Positions 26,057-34,835 of a stretch of DNA of 64,000 nt are shown here, piece by piece. The stretch's first letter is position 1. Every line of letters begins with the position of its first letter. Under the pieces are notes generated by a model. It was not told the origin of the DNA and did not search any database. It saw only the letters and a list, made by a program, of their open reading frames with translations. A program made the position numbers and the translations under genes. The stretch lies in assembly GCA_027317185.1 (NCBI GenBank), contig DAHVFB010000003.1, positions 21,568-85,567 of the forward strand. The letters are read 5' to 3'. The stretch comes from Deltaproteobacteria bacterium. Its GTDB lineage: Bacteria > Desulfobacterota > Binatia > Binatales > Binataceae.

Positions 26057-26707
26057 TTACTGCATCACACGGCCGCCAGGACCATTGGGTCCCAGCTTCC
26101 GTTCTTCGATCTTGAAAGTCAGAATGTCGATCAGACATCCAATTCGTTCTGCCCGCGACTCTAACAGGGTCTGTTTTTCGATCGGCGCAACATCAAGATG
26201 GAAACACAGAAAATTGACCAGCGACGCGCCGGTCAATCCGCGTTCCTCGACCAGCGTGTTCCAGGCCTGCTCGGCCGGCTCGGTACCGAGGTAGTTGAAT
26301 AACAGTTCGCGCAAAGTTTCCATCATTTCGGGATCGGTCACCAGCGCGGGAGCGCTGACCGGAGTCCACTCTACATCCGCCCGCCGGTACATCCGGTCGC
26401 GAAGTTCACGGACCACGCGGAACTCGGCGGTGCCCTCGAGAATCAAGTTGAAGCGGCCATCGGGCAGCTTTTCAATTTCCTCAATTTTGCCGGCGCATCC
26501 AATTTCGAAAATGTCGGGACGCGTTTCGTAATCCTCCTCCCAATCCTCCTTGAGCAGGACCATTCCGATCACTCCGTCGGTCTGCTCGATGTCGGCGATC
26601 ATCTGACGATAACGTGGCTCGAAGATATGCAGCGGGACCCGCAAGCCGGGAAACATCACGAGGTTCGGCAGCGGAAAGAGCGGAATTATTTTGGGCAAAT
26701 CAGGCAC
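26057..26707 (-). CDS. Lon substrate-binding (LonN/PUA-like) domain protein
   Basis: 216 residues, entirely the N-terminal LON domain without ATPase or protease parts. IIPLFPLPNLVMFPGLRVPLHIFEPRYRQM (residues about 7-36, in two pieces) is the classic opening, followed by GVIGMVLL and GCAGKIEEIEKLPDGRFNLILEGTAEFRV in pieces. Such stand-alone proteins are widespread and mostly uncharacterised; a role in binding unfolded or specific proteins is assumed. It is monocistronic here, with a hairpin behind it. Glu/Asp content is high throughout. Confidence 0.9.
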   Translation of the reverse strand: MPDLPKIIPLFPLPNLVMFPGLRVPLHIFEPRYRQMIADIEQTDGVIGMVLLKEDWEEDYETRPDIFEIGCAGKIEEIEKLPDGRFNLILEGTAEFRVVRELRDRMYRRADVEWTPVSAPALVTDPEMMETLRELLFNYLGTEPAEQAWNTLVEERGLTGASLVNFLCFHLDVAPIEKQTLLESRAERIGCLIDILTFKIEERKLGPNGPGGRVMQ

Positions 26708-26891
26708 GATGAGGCGGCTCCGAGGTTACGGGTCGGCCATCAGCCGACAGGTTACGAGCGATCTCGAATATCGTCAAGGCGCTCACAGTGGATGCACGAA
26801 GTTCATTCGGGAAATCGATTCGATCGAGTAGCCGTCAACTTCACCATGTGCAACCCTACCAGACCTTCGGCAAGGGTAAAGAGCGGGGATA

Positions 26892-28100
26892 ATGGCTAAT
26901 CCACCAGCATCTGATTTCCTTGGCAAGCGGGCGCTGCTGCTTCAACCTTTACGCGACGTGAAGGCTTCCGCGCATCTCGATGCCCTGCGCGGGATCGCGG
27001 CAATCGCGGTGCTGGGTTTTCATTTTAGAGGAACTTTTTTTGTCGACCTCGATCCTGCACGTGCCGGATGGCTATTGCGATTGTTCTACTTCATGACCGA
27101 TCTCGGTCATCAGGCGGTCATGATTTTTTTCGTTTTGAGCGGGTACCTGATCGGCGCCAGCGTTTTACGGAACTTTCACGAGCAGCGGTGGAGCTGGCAG
27201 CCATACCTGATCAATCGTCTATCCCGGCTGTGGACCGTGCTGATTCCCGCTCTGGTGCTGGGTGCGCTTTGGGATCGGGGTGGGATGTTTTGGTTCGGAA
27301 CCGGGGGAATTTACGGCGGCAAAGTTGTAAATGCATCGATAAGCGCTCCGATACTTCCGGCTTCAAACGCGATAACGATGCTGGGAAATGCGCTTTTCCT
27401 TCAGCGCGTCCTGGTGCCGACGTTCGGCTCGAACGGTCCGCTTTGGAGCCTGACCTATGAGTTCTGGTACTACATTCTGTTTCCGTTGTTGCTGCTGATG
27501 GTTTGGCCGGGAAATCGAAAGGACAGCCGGATAGCCGGATTGGCCGGTTTCAGCATCGTCGTGGTTGGATTGGGTTCGACAATCAGCCGAGCTTTCGCGA
27601 TTTGGCTCATGGGCGCGGGACTAAATTTTCTTCCCACAATTGAAAAGCTGAATCGCAAAACGATTCGGCTCGGAACGCTGGCGCTGTTTTTCCCCGCGCT
27701 GGTGCCTTCCGCTCATCACGCGCCGTTTCTGCGCTACTCGCTGCTCAACGATTTATGGGTTGGAGGGTTTACCACCCTTCTGATCTACATATTGCTGCAG
27801 GATCGCCGCACGAGCGTTGGCGGGCGCTATCCTGACTTGGACGCGCGCGTGGCTGGCTTTTCCTACACGCTCTATTTGGTACATCTTCCACTACTGGTTT
27901 TTCTGAAGGCGCTGATCCTGCCCCATAGCAGATGGCAGATGGATGTGTGGTCTATTCTTACCGGCGGAATCATAATCGCTGCGATACTCGGCTATGCGCT
28001 TGCCGTCGCCAGCCAAACTGAAGCGCGAACCTCCGAAGTGCGGGGTATGGTTATGAAAGTGCTTGGCAGGCGGCTGGCGCCCGGCGGCTCAATCGCCTGA
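26892..28100 (+). CDS. Acyltransferase family 3 membrane protein (OafA/YrhL type)
   Basis: 402 residues with about ten membrane spans. The entry motif HLDALRGIAAIAVLGFHF (about residues 27-44), including the catalytic His of the acyltransferase-3 family, is followed by FFVLSGYLIG and NRLSRLWTVLIPAL. Such enzymes acetylate or otherwise acylate cell-surface sugars using cytoplasmic acyl-CoA. No glycan gene is adjacent, so the acceptor cannot be predicted. Codon use and GC look slightly lower than the neighbours (more AT-rich stretches), which is common for surface-modification genes. A compact hairpin follows the stop. Confidence 0.9.
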   Translation: MANPPASDFLGKRALLLQPLRDVKASAHLDALRGIAAIAVLGFHFRGTFFVDLDPARAGWLLRLFYFMTDLGHQAVMIFFVLSGYLIGASVLRNFHEQRWSWQPYLINRLSRLWTVLIPALVLGALWDRGGMFWFGTGGIYGGKVVNASISAPILPASNAITMLGNALFLQRVLVPTFGSNGPLWSLTYEFWYYILFPLLLLMVWPGNRKDSRIAGLAGFSIVVVGLGSTISRAFAIWLMGAGLNFLPTIEKLNRKTIRLGTLALFFPALVPSAHHAPFLRYSLLNDLWVGGFTTLLIYILLQDRRTSVGGRYPDLDARVAGFSYTLYLVHLPLLVFLKALILPHSRWQMDVWSILTGGIIIAAILGYALAVASQTEARTSEVRGMVMKVLGRRLAPGGSIA

Positions 28101-28102
28101 AA

Positions 28103-28120
28103 TCGGCCAACTCTGGCCGA
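28103..28120 (+). terminator. Hairpin directly after the acyltransferase stop
   Basis: TCGGCCA/TGGCCGA, seven perfect pairs around ACTC, begins two bases after the stop codon. There is no T-run, so it may act with Rho or as an RNA-end stabiliser. The rest of 28121-28428, up to the trmB start, holds nothing else I can recognise. Confidence 0.5.
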
Positions 28121-28428
28121 GCGAACGCAGTCGCCATCTTTCGATTGCGCCGAAACCCTGACCGTTGCGGCCAAAGGATGCAGGTGGCTGCTGGACATGG
28201 AGTGCGGCGTGCAGTGCTATCGCCGGCCATCAGCTATGATACGAGCGATTTTGCTTTGGTGATCAGATAAAGTGGCAAGTGCCTTAGCGGACAATACAAA
28301 TTTCAAACCGTCGGCTGGCGCGTGAAAGCGTTTTTGCGGCGGGCGGATTGACTCCGGGCGAGACGGCGCAAGGCGAAGAATTTCTGCCTTGACGCGCTAT
28401 CCCGATATCACACAAACGGATTAGTTGA

Positions 28429-29079
28429 ATGGCACGATTGCGCAAGGCGGGGCGCGTATGGCGGGACGCGACCGCGCGCGCGGACGCCGAGCGGATACTG
28501 ATCGGCGACGCGGCTGCATCGGCGCTGACGATCGATCTTCCGGCGCTGTTTCCTTCGAAGGCGCTGCTCGAGGTCGAATTGGGCGCGGGACGCGGCGATT
28601 TTATCATGGCGCGGGCGATGGCCTGTCCCGACCGCAATTTTCTCGCCGTGGAACTGGCCGCCTCGGTCGCGCGGGTGTTTGCGGCTCGCGCGGGACGGCG
28701 CGGCTTGAATAATTTAAGAATCATCCGGGCGGATGCGCGGACCCTGGTGAATCTGTTGCTTCCCGATGGAAGCGTCAGCGTCTATCACATCTACTTCCCT
28801 GACCCGTGGCCCAAAGCGCGGCACGAAAAACATCGGATGGTATCGCCGTCGATGGTTGCCGCACTGGCGCGGACGCTGGCGACGGCTGGGCTGATTCATG
28901 TCGCGAGCGACGTCGAGCCCTGGGCGCGCCAGATGTTCTCGATGCTGACGGCGGGTGGTTTCAGCGAAAGTCCGGCGGAAGTTCCCGGCGCGCGGTTTTC
29001 CGGCTTCGGGCGCAAGTACCTTGCGGCGGGCCGGCCGATTTTCGCTAGCAGTTTTAGGCGCCCTGATCTGACAGAATAA
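28429..29079 (+). CDS. trmB: tRNA (guanine-N7-)-methyltransferase TrmB
   Basis: 216 residues. The SAM-binding LLEVELGAGRGDFIM (about residues 44-58), VYHIYFPDPWPKARHEKHRM in parts (about 103-122) with the TrmB signature PDPWPKxRHxKxR, and the following PSMVAALARTL are all canonical. It makes m7G46 in tRNA variable loops. It precedes the BamD-like gene by 68 bp. Nothing unusual except a slightly short N-terminus. Confidence 0.95.
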   Translation: MARLRKAGRVWRDATARADAERILIGDAAASALTIDLPALFPSKALLEVELGAGRGDFIMARAMACPDRNFLAVELAASVARVFAARAGRRGLNNLRIIRADARTLVNLLLPDGSVSVYHIYFPDPWPKARHEKHRMVSPSMVAALARTLATAGLIHVASDVEPWARQMFSMLTAGGFSESPAEVPGARFSGFGRKYLAAGRPIFASSFRRPDLTE

Positions 29080-29147
29080 CCGTGCGCTGGCGCAAGAGAT
29101 GATAGCTTGCGCTGCTGGATTTGGATGTTTAACCTGATCAGAATTCG

Positions 29148-30617
29148 ATGAAACGTGCTCTGTTTATAAGCTGGACGCTGGTTTTGGTGTATGCCTGCGC
29201 GGGATGCAGTACGCGCAAAATTCCCACCGGTCAGGATTACTATAGTCAGGCCCAAGCTTACTATTCGATGGGTGAATATCGCGGCGCGATCGATAATTAC
29301 CAGCATCTTATCGATCAGTATCCGTTCAGCCCGTACGCCGAAGACGCCGAACTGCGTATCGGTCTCGCTTACTACAAGATGGGCGAGTATGCGCAGGCGG
29401 TTCAGTCGCTCAACGATTTTCAGCGGATGCATCCGACCAGCAAGAATCTGGCGCTGGCCACTTATTACCTCGGCATGACCTACTATAACCGGACTGGCGA
29501 GCCGGACCGTGACCAAAGCAACACGACGCTGGCGCTGCGGCAATTTGATCTGATCGAGCAACGTTTTCCCGAGAGCGAATTCGGTGAACTGGCGCGGCAG
29601 CGGATTGTCATCTGCCGAGAACTGCTCGCGCGCAACGAGCTGTACATCGGCGACTACTATTCCTCGATCGCCAATTACCGGGCCAGCGAGTCGCGAATGG
29701 CCGAGCTGATGGAGAAGTATCCGGACTCGCCGGTCGCGCCCGAGGCGTTATACAAGCTGGGCGTCGCGCTTTCCAAAGAGGGCAAGAAGTACTCGGCGGC
29801 GCAGGCCTTCACCGCGCTGACGATGCATTATCCTAAAAGCAAATACGCTGCGCCGGCCAAACAGGCGCTTGCCAAGCTGAATCAGCCGGTCGATACCGAA
29901 GACGACCCGCTGCGGATGGTGCTGGCCGAAAGCGGGTTCAATCCGGATCAGAGTTCGGCGTTCGATCGGCAGGTGGTAAAAGCCCGCATGGCTTCGGCCG
30001 CCAATATGGCCGAGGGCGCTGCCTATGGAAGCGACGGCCTGCCCAATCTGAATCGCGCGGCCTCGGCAACCCATGTGCAGATCGCATCGGCGGGATACGG
30101 AAAAACGCCGGTGACGCTGCGAACTATCCGGCTTTCGTCCGCCGACCCACCCCTGTCGGTAATTTTCGACCTGAGCGGACCGGTGATGTATTCAAAGGAA
30201 TTCCAGGCCAGTTCGAATTCCGACACCCTAACGATAATGCTTAAGAACACCTCCCCCGGTACCCATCTCGATCAGCATCTGGTGTTCGACAAGTCGATTT
30301 TCCGCGACGTACAGGTAAGCCCGCAGGGAAACGATACCGAGGTAACCGTAAATACGACTGCGATCTCCCGTTTTGCGATTGTGCCATTGGAGGAGCCGGC
30401 CCGCTTGCTGGTCACCTTCACACCGCCTGATAACGACTCGAGTACTACCACATCGGATATGGAAACCCCGCCGCCGCAGATGCCCGAAGCTCCGCCGGAT
30501 GCGGGGGTGACCAATTCACCGGATACCGGAGATGACAGCGCACCACCCGCCGCGGCAGCGGGTGCCGATGAAGGCGCCCCGCAGTTACCGCCGGGCAGTC
30601 CACCGCCGGTGCTCTGA
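29148..30617 (+). CDS. BamD-type outer-membrane assembly lipoprotein fused to an AMIN-like domain
   Basis: 489 residues. Signal peptide with lipobox CAGC (Cys about residue 20), then five TPR-like repeats (about 30-245: YYSQAQAYYSMGEYRGAIDNY, DAELRIGLAYYKMGEYAQAV, each given in part) with the BamD spacing. A linker (about 250-315) leads to a beta-rich AMIN-like module (about 325-430: VTLRTIRLSSADPPLSVIFD, FAIVPLEEPARLLVTF). The tail (435-489) is Pro/Asp-rich. BamD inserts beta-barrel proteins with BamA; AMIN domains bind peptidoglycan or secretins. The combined architecture suggests a link of barrel assembly to the cell wall. The usual BamD is about 240 residues, so the C-terminal half is an addition. 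Confidence 0.82.
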   Translation: MKRALFISWTLVLVYACAGCSTRKIPTGQDYYSQAQAYYSMGEYRGAIDNYQHLIDQYPFSPYAEDAELRIGLAYYKMGEYAQAVQSLNDFQRMHPTSKNLALATYYLGMTYYNRTGEPDRDQSNTTLALRQFDLIEQRFPESEFGELARQRIVICRELLARNELYIGDYYSSIANYRASESRMAELMEKYPDSPVAPEALYKLGVALSKEGKKYSAAQAFTALTMHYPKSKYAAPAKQALAKLNQPVDTEDDPLRMVLAESGFNPDQSSAFDRQVVKARMASAANMAEGAAYGSDGLPNLNRAASATHVQIASAGYGKTPVTLRTIRLSSADPPLSVIFDLSGPVMYSKEFQASSNSDTLTIMLKNTSPGTHLDQHLVFDKSIFRDVQVSPQGNDTEVTVNTTAISRFAIVPLEEPARLLVTFTPPDNDSSTTTSDMETPPPQMPEAPPDAGVTNSPDTGDDSAPPAAAAGADEGAPQLPPGSPPPVL

Positions 30618-30632
30618 GTTCCAATCTTTCAG

Positions 30633-31913
30633 TTATTCGAACACCGAATCGAATTCGAGGCCGAGGAAGTTCAGCACCACTTCCGCGTACAGCCGCAGAC
30701 CCCAATAAAATCCGTCGATTGGCAGCCGTTCGTCATTGCCATGATAAAGCGATCCGAACGGCGTCATCGGGCCAAGTTTGACCGGCGAAAAGCCGTAACA
30801 GACCGCTCCCAGCCGCGCGAAAAACTTGCTATCGGTGGCGCCCGGCAACATCCAGGGTATCGCCGCCGCGCCGGGGTCGGCGGCCGCGATGTTCTCGGCG
30901 ATCAGCCGGTATAGAGGCGTATCGGTGCTCGACTCAGCCGGCGGCGCGCTCTTGATCACTTCGAGGGCCGGCTCGGGACCGACGATCGTGCGCAACTCGG
31001 CAATGAAGCTGGCGACATCCTCCCCCGGCAGCGTGCGCCCATCAATTACCACCGAAGCCTCGCCCGGTATTACATTATCCTTATAACCGGCGCTGACGAT
31101 GGTCGGGGTCGCCGTGTTCGATAGCATCGGACGGAACAATGGCGGCGCGGTTTCGCGGCTGAGACCGAGGGCGGCGAACGTCTGGCTGACCGGCCGGGTG
31201 ATACGAATTCGCATTTGCGCATTGGCGATTCGGGTGATCAATTCCGCCAGACGGGTTATCGCCGTGACCGGACGGGGAATCGATCCATGGCCCGGCGCGG
31301 CGGATACCGTCAAGCGCACCGTGACAAAACCTTTTTCGGCCACCTGGATCGGATAGAACCGGCGGCCGCCCATATACATAGTAAAGCCGCCCACTTCGTT
31401 GAGCACGAAGCCGGCCCGCACCAAATCGGGATGGCGTTCGACCAGGAACTGCGCGCCGAAGCGGGATCCTGATTCTTCGTCCGCGGTCGCCGCTACAATC
31501 AAGTCGCGATTGGGGATTATCCCGGCCCGCACCAGCGCCACCGCGATCGCAAGGTCCATCGCGCACTTCGATTTCATGTCGATCGCGCCGCGGCCCCACA
31601 CGTATCCCTCGGCTATCTCCGCGCCAAAGGGATCGCGGGTCCAGTGTTGCGGCTCCGCCGGAACCACGTCGGTATGCGACGCCAGCATCAGGGGGGCCTC
31701 GCTCGACCGGCTGCCGCGAATTCGTGCGATTAAATTGGTCCGATCCGGCGCGGCCTCCAGACTCACGGTCTCGATGCCGTTGGCGGCGTAAACGCCGGCC
31801 AGGTACTCGGCGGCAATCCGCTCATTGCCCGGCGGACTGGTGGTATCGAGGCGAACCAGGTCACGAAACCAGGACAGCGTCTGACGCTCGCAAGCGTCCC
31901 ATGGGGTACGCAT
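30633..31913 (-). CDS. M20-family metallopeptidase/deacylase
   Basis: 426 residues from ATG 31913; a TTG one codon upstream is less likely. Zinc ligands are in LASHTDVVPAEPQHW (His, then Asp), GRGAIDMKSKCAMD (bridging Asp) and TADEESGS (catalytic Glu-Glu), with the last His in SLYHGNDERLP. The dimerisation domain starts around VSAAPGHGSIP. It resembles the ACY1/ArgE/DapE-like carboxypeptidase group, which hydrolyses N-acyl amino acids or small peptides. The substrate is not predictable. It converges with the BamD fusion gene (15 bp between stops). Confidence 0.9.
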   Translation of the reverse strand: MRTPWDACERQTLSWFRDLVRLDTTSPPGNERIAAEYLAGVYAANGIETVSLEAAPDRTNLIARIRGSRSSEAPLMLASHTDVVPAEPQHWTRDPFGAEIAEGYVWGRGAIDMKSKCAMDLAIAVALVRAGIIPNRDLIVAATADEESGSRFGAQFLVERHPDLVRAGFVLNEVGGFTMYMGGRRFYPIQVAEKGFVTVRLTVSAAPGHGSIPRPVTAITRLAELITRIANAQMRIRITRPVSQTFAALGLSRETAPPLFRPMLSNTATPTIVSAGYKDNVIPGEASVVIDGRTLPGEDVASFIAELRTIVGPEPALEVIKSAPPAESSTDTPLYRLIAENIAAADPGAAAIPWMLPGATDSKFFARLGAVCYGFSPVKLGPMTPFGSLYHGNDERLPIDGFYWGLRLYAEVVLNFLGLEFDSVFE

Positions 31914-31949
31914 CAAATTAGCATTCCAGCCACCGTCAGCTGCGGACGA

Positions 31950-32630
31950 TCAGGGTTCAAGCGCAGCCTGAAAGATGCGGCTGGGCGCCGCCTCTTCCGT
32001 CACCACCCGGTTCAGCGCCGTCAGCATGATTTGGGGGTCCTGCGCACCGGAGAGCGCATAGCGACCGTTGAGGATGAAGAACGGGACACCGCTGATGCCC
32101 AGACCGCGGGCCAGTTCCGCTTCCGCGCGCACTTCCGCAACGCCCTTTTCACTTTCGAGAAACAGTTCAGCTTCGCTCGCGTCAATCCCGGCCACGCCCG
32201 CGATGGCGGCAAGCGCCGCGCGATCGCCGAGATCCTTGCCCTCGATGAAATAACCGTGGAACAGCGCCTCCGCCAGCGCATTCTGATCGCCTTCACATTG
32301 CGCCATCCAGAGCAGCCGATGCGCATCGAAGGTGTTGGGGGTCTTCTCGATTAGATCGTAGCGGAACGCGATGCCCTCCGCCGCGCCGGTCTGCGTCATG
32401 CGATCATAAATCTCTTTGGCGCGCTCGGGTCCGCCGAATTTCGCCGCCACATAGCGATCGCGATCCATCCCGCCGCGCGGCAGATCGGGATTCAGCTCGA
32501 AGGGACGCCAGATGATATGGACCCGATGGCCCTTGAACAGCGTCAGCGCCTTTTCAAGCCGGCGCTTGCCGATAAAGCACCACGGGCAGACCACATCGGA
32601 TACGATGTCGATACTGATATCCATCGCCAT
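31950..32630 (-). CDS. DsbA-family (FrnE-like) thiol oxidoreductase
   Basis: 226 residues. The thioredoxin-like start MDISIDIVSDVVCPWCFIGK holds the active site CPWC, followed by the helical insertion of the DsbA fold and the cis-Pro loop GISGVPFFILNGRY (about residues 173-186). There is no signal peptide, so it is cytoplasmic, as FrnE and the 2-hydroxychromene-2-carboxylate isomerase relatives are. The role may be disulfide isomerisation under oxidative stress. It stands alone between the M20 gene and the FMN reductase. Confidence 0.92.
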   Translation of the reverse strand: MAMDISIDIVSDVVCPWCFIGKRRLEKALTLFKGHRVHIIWRPFELNPDLPRGGMDRDRYVAAKFGGPERAKEIYDRMTQTGAAEGIAFRYDLIEKTPNTFDAHRLLWMAQCEGDQNALAEALFHGYFIEGKDLGDRAALAAIAGVAGIDASEAELFLESEKGVAEVRAEAELARGLGISGVPFFILNGRYALSGAQDPQIMLTALNRVVTEEAAPSRIFQAALEP

Positions 32631-32713
32631 CTCCTTTGAAAATCAGCCTACCGCTTCACGCTCTTCTATTGTACCGCAGACCCGCGCTCGTCATTGAAGA
32701 TGCCGCCGTCGGG

Positions 32714-33295
32714 CTACTGCTTGCGCGCGGCGAGCGGAATCGGGCCGAGGTAGCCGTCCGCGTTCGAGGTCAGCACGCGCATCTTCAATACCGCCGCGGC
32801 GAGCGCTTTCAGATCGCTCCGCGCATTCTCCGCCGGTTCGCCCTGCTCGAAATCCGACGAGGCGAGATACACGCTGGTGGGCGCGGTCAGCGCCCCGAAC
32901 CAGGTCAGCACATCGCGCAAATGCCATTCCGCGCCGAGGTAATGATGCAGCGTCGCGCCCATCGCAACAATCCCGCATGGCTTGCCCATCAAGGCTTCGA
33001 TCGGAAGCTGGTCGAGCAAATTTTTTAAGGCTCCGGTCATTGAGCCGCGGTAAACCGGGGTCGCGATCACCACCGCGTCGGCGGCCATCACGCGAGCGAC
33101 CACACTGGCGGTGTCGTCGCCGTAGTCTTGCGGTGCGCGACCGTCGGCGAACGCCACTTTGCAATCGGCGAGATTAATCAGGTCGGTTTCGACCCCGGCT
33201 TCGGCCTCGCTCGCAAGCTCGCACATCCGGGTCATCGCCTTGTTCAGCCGTCCGGGTTTGGTAACGGCTCCGAGTATCACAACGAACCTTGCCAT
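32714..33295 (-). CDS. NADPH-dependent FMN reductase-like flavoprotein
   Basis: 193 residues from ATG 33295, preceded by AAAAAGGTG; a longer frame upstream lacks a ribosome site. The flavodoxin-like fold shows VILGAVTKPGRLNKAM (phosphate-binding loop), ATPVYRGSMTGALKNLLDQLP (about residues 87-107, in two parts) and GIVAMGATLHHYLG. The SsuE/ArsH/Lot6 group reduces FMN or quinones with NAD(P)H. It is divergent from the LLM oxidoreductase at 33478 with 182 bp between starts, so it could supply reduced flavin to that enzyme, as SsuE does for SsuD. Confidence 0.87.
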   Translation of the reverse strand: MARFVVILGAVTKPGRLNKAMTRMCELASEAEAGVETDLINLADCKVAFADGRAPQDYGDDTASVVARVMAADAVVIATPVYRGSMTGALKNLLDQLPIEALMGKPCGIVAMGATLHHYLGAEWHLRDVLTWFGALTAPTSVYLASSDFEQGEPAENARSDLKALAAAVLKMRVLTSNADGYLGPIPLAARKQ

Positions 33296-33477
33296 CGACG
33301 CACCTTTTTCGTTCAAGTTATGCCGCGCGATTATCCTTGCGGTCATGGACCGCGGTCAAGCGCGCGGCAGTTGCCGTCAAGCTGTGCTTATGAACGATAG
33401 GTGGGCAGTTAAGCGCGTACTTGTATAAGTTCGCGGCATTAGTTAGTAGTCGCCTATATACCTAGCGAGGTGCTTGA

Positions 33478-34692
33478 ATGAAATTTGTGTTCCATATTCT
33501 CCCGGCTTATCCGGCCACTCCGGAGGAACGTCAGCGGTTGGCGCCGATTGCGCACCGGACCGACAAAACCCAGGAAATGCTCGACGAGATGCTCGACATC
33601 ACGCAGCATTGCGAAAATCTGGGCTTCGACGTTGTGACGTTCTCCGAGCATCACTTCTATACTGAAGGATGCGAAGCCGGGGCGACTCCCACACCGCATC
33701 TGATTCGTCTGCTGCAGAACACGAAAAGAATCAAAATTGGACCTTTGGGATTTGTACTGCCGACGTGGGATCCGATCCGGCTGGCGCTCGACGTCGCCTG
33801 GGCCGATCAGATGAGCCAGGGACGCGTGATTTGCGGTCTCGCGCGCGGCGTATTTCCGCGCTGGGTCAACGTGCTCGGCCAGCATTATGGAGTCAAGCTT
33901 GGCGGGTCAGGCACGGAAGCCGACGACCACAATCGCGAGGTGTTCGAGGAACTGTTCCAGGTCATCAAGCTGGCATGGAAAGATGAACCGTTCTCGTTCA
34001 ACGGCAAGTACTACAAGGTTCCCAACCCTCCCGAGGGTCACTTCTGGGCGCCGCATGAGGCCACCAAGCGTTTTGGCGCAGCGGGCGAGTTGACGGGCGA
34101 CCAGCTAACCAAGCTCTCCGCGGTTCCCAAGCCCTATCAGAAGCCGCATCCGGAAGTCTGGCAGGCGTTCACCGCCAGCGACAAAACCATCCGATGGGAC
34201 GCTCGTCAAGGCGTCGCGCCAATGGTGTTTGCGCCCTTCCCCGACGGTACGCTCAAGGCCTTCCGCGCCTATCAGGAGGAAGCCGAGAAGGCGGGTCGCT
34301 CCCTGAAGCTTGGTCAGGGCATCGGCACCTGCCAGTTCGTCTATATTGCGAACGATCGTACCGAGGCGCGGCGTCTGATGGACAGCGGGTCGTACTTTGT
34401 CTTCGAGAATTTTCATAGCAAGGTCGACAAGAACATCCCGCCAAAAGCGGAAGCGCTGCTCGGTCTGAAGATGGCGGTAGCCGGAACCGTGGATGATGTG
34501 CGGCGGCGCCTGGCGGAGATTCAGGAAACGCTCAATCCCGAGTACTTTCTGTGGCTCGGCGATCAGGGCTACCTGACCCGCGATGAGATGAAGCGCGAAC
34601 TCGAATTGTTCGCCACCAAGGTGATGCCGGAGTTCCAGGAGCGGGAAACTCCGCGGTCAGCATCGCTGGAGCAGGCGGGCGCGAGCAAGTAA
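33478..34692 (+). CDS. LLM-class flavin-dependent monooxygenase-like protein
   Basis: 404 residues, a bacterial luciferase-like barrel: MKFVFHILPAYPATP, LGFDVVTFSEHHFY (the EHHF element of luciferase/alkanal monooxygenases), IGPLGFVLPTWDPIRLA and QGRVICGLARGVFPR. It is longer than the 7448 paralogue by about 60 residues and belongs to a different LLM branch, closer to flavin monooxygenases than to F420 reductases. GAGGTG precedes the ATG. A strong hairpin (34699-34741) follows the stop, separating it from the grd-like cluster. It may act on the same compound as that cluster or be independent. Confidence 0.87.
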   Translation: MKFVFHILPAYPATPEERQRLAPIAHRTDKTQEMLDEMLDITQHCENLGFDVVTFSEHHFYTEGCEAGATPTPHLIRLLQNTKRIKIGPLGFVLPTWDPIRLALDVAWADQMSQGRVICGLARGVFPRWVNVLGQHYGVKLGGSGTEADDHNREVFEELFQVIKLAWKDEPFSFNGKYYKVPNPPEGHFWAPHEATKRFGAAGELTGDQLTKLSAVPKPYQKPHPEVWQAFTASDKTIRWDARQGVAPMVFAPFPDGTLKAFRAYQEEAEKAGRSLKLGQGIGTCQFVYIANDRTEARRLMDSGSYFVFENFHSKVDKNIPPKAEALLGLKMAVAGTVDDVRRRLAEIQETLNPEYFLWLGDQGYLTRDEMKRELELFATKVMPEFQERETPRSASLEQAGASK

Positions 34693-34698
34693 TCCAGG

Positions 34699-34741
34699 CC
34701 ACTGGCCGGTCGAGCGGGTTATCCCCTCGGCCGGCCGGTGG
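34699..34741 (+). terminator. Very stable 16-bp stem-loop after the LLM gene
   Basis: The arm 34699-34714 pairs with 34726-34741 over 16 positions (two G-T), with an 11-base loop. It starts 7 bp after the stop. It lacks a T-run, but its strength should end or insulate the LLM transcript from the grd-like genes. Confidence 0.65.
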
Positions 34742-34768
34742 ATCGATTGGGAATCGGCCGAGATCACC

Positions 34769-34814
34769 TTTGAGCGAAATTCTCAGTCAAATTTGAGCGA
34801 AATTCTCAGTCAAA
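34769..34814 (+). repeat. Perfect 23-bp tandem duplication before the grd-like cluster
   Basis: Two identical, directly adjacent copies (34769-34791 and 34792-34814). Each begins TTTGAGCGAA and ends TCTCAGTCAAA, with an imperfect inner dyad (TTTGA...TCAAA and GAG...CTC). The second copy ends 21 bp before the grdB start, the place expected for an operator or activator site. The 23-bp phase puts the two sites on nearly the same helix face (about two turns). Confidence 0.85.
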
Positions 34815-34835
34815 GCCGAACGAGTTCAGATCCAT

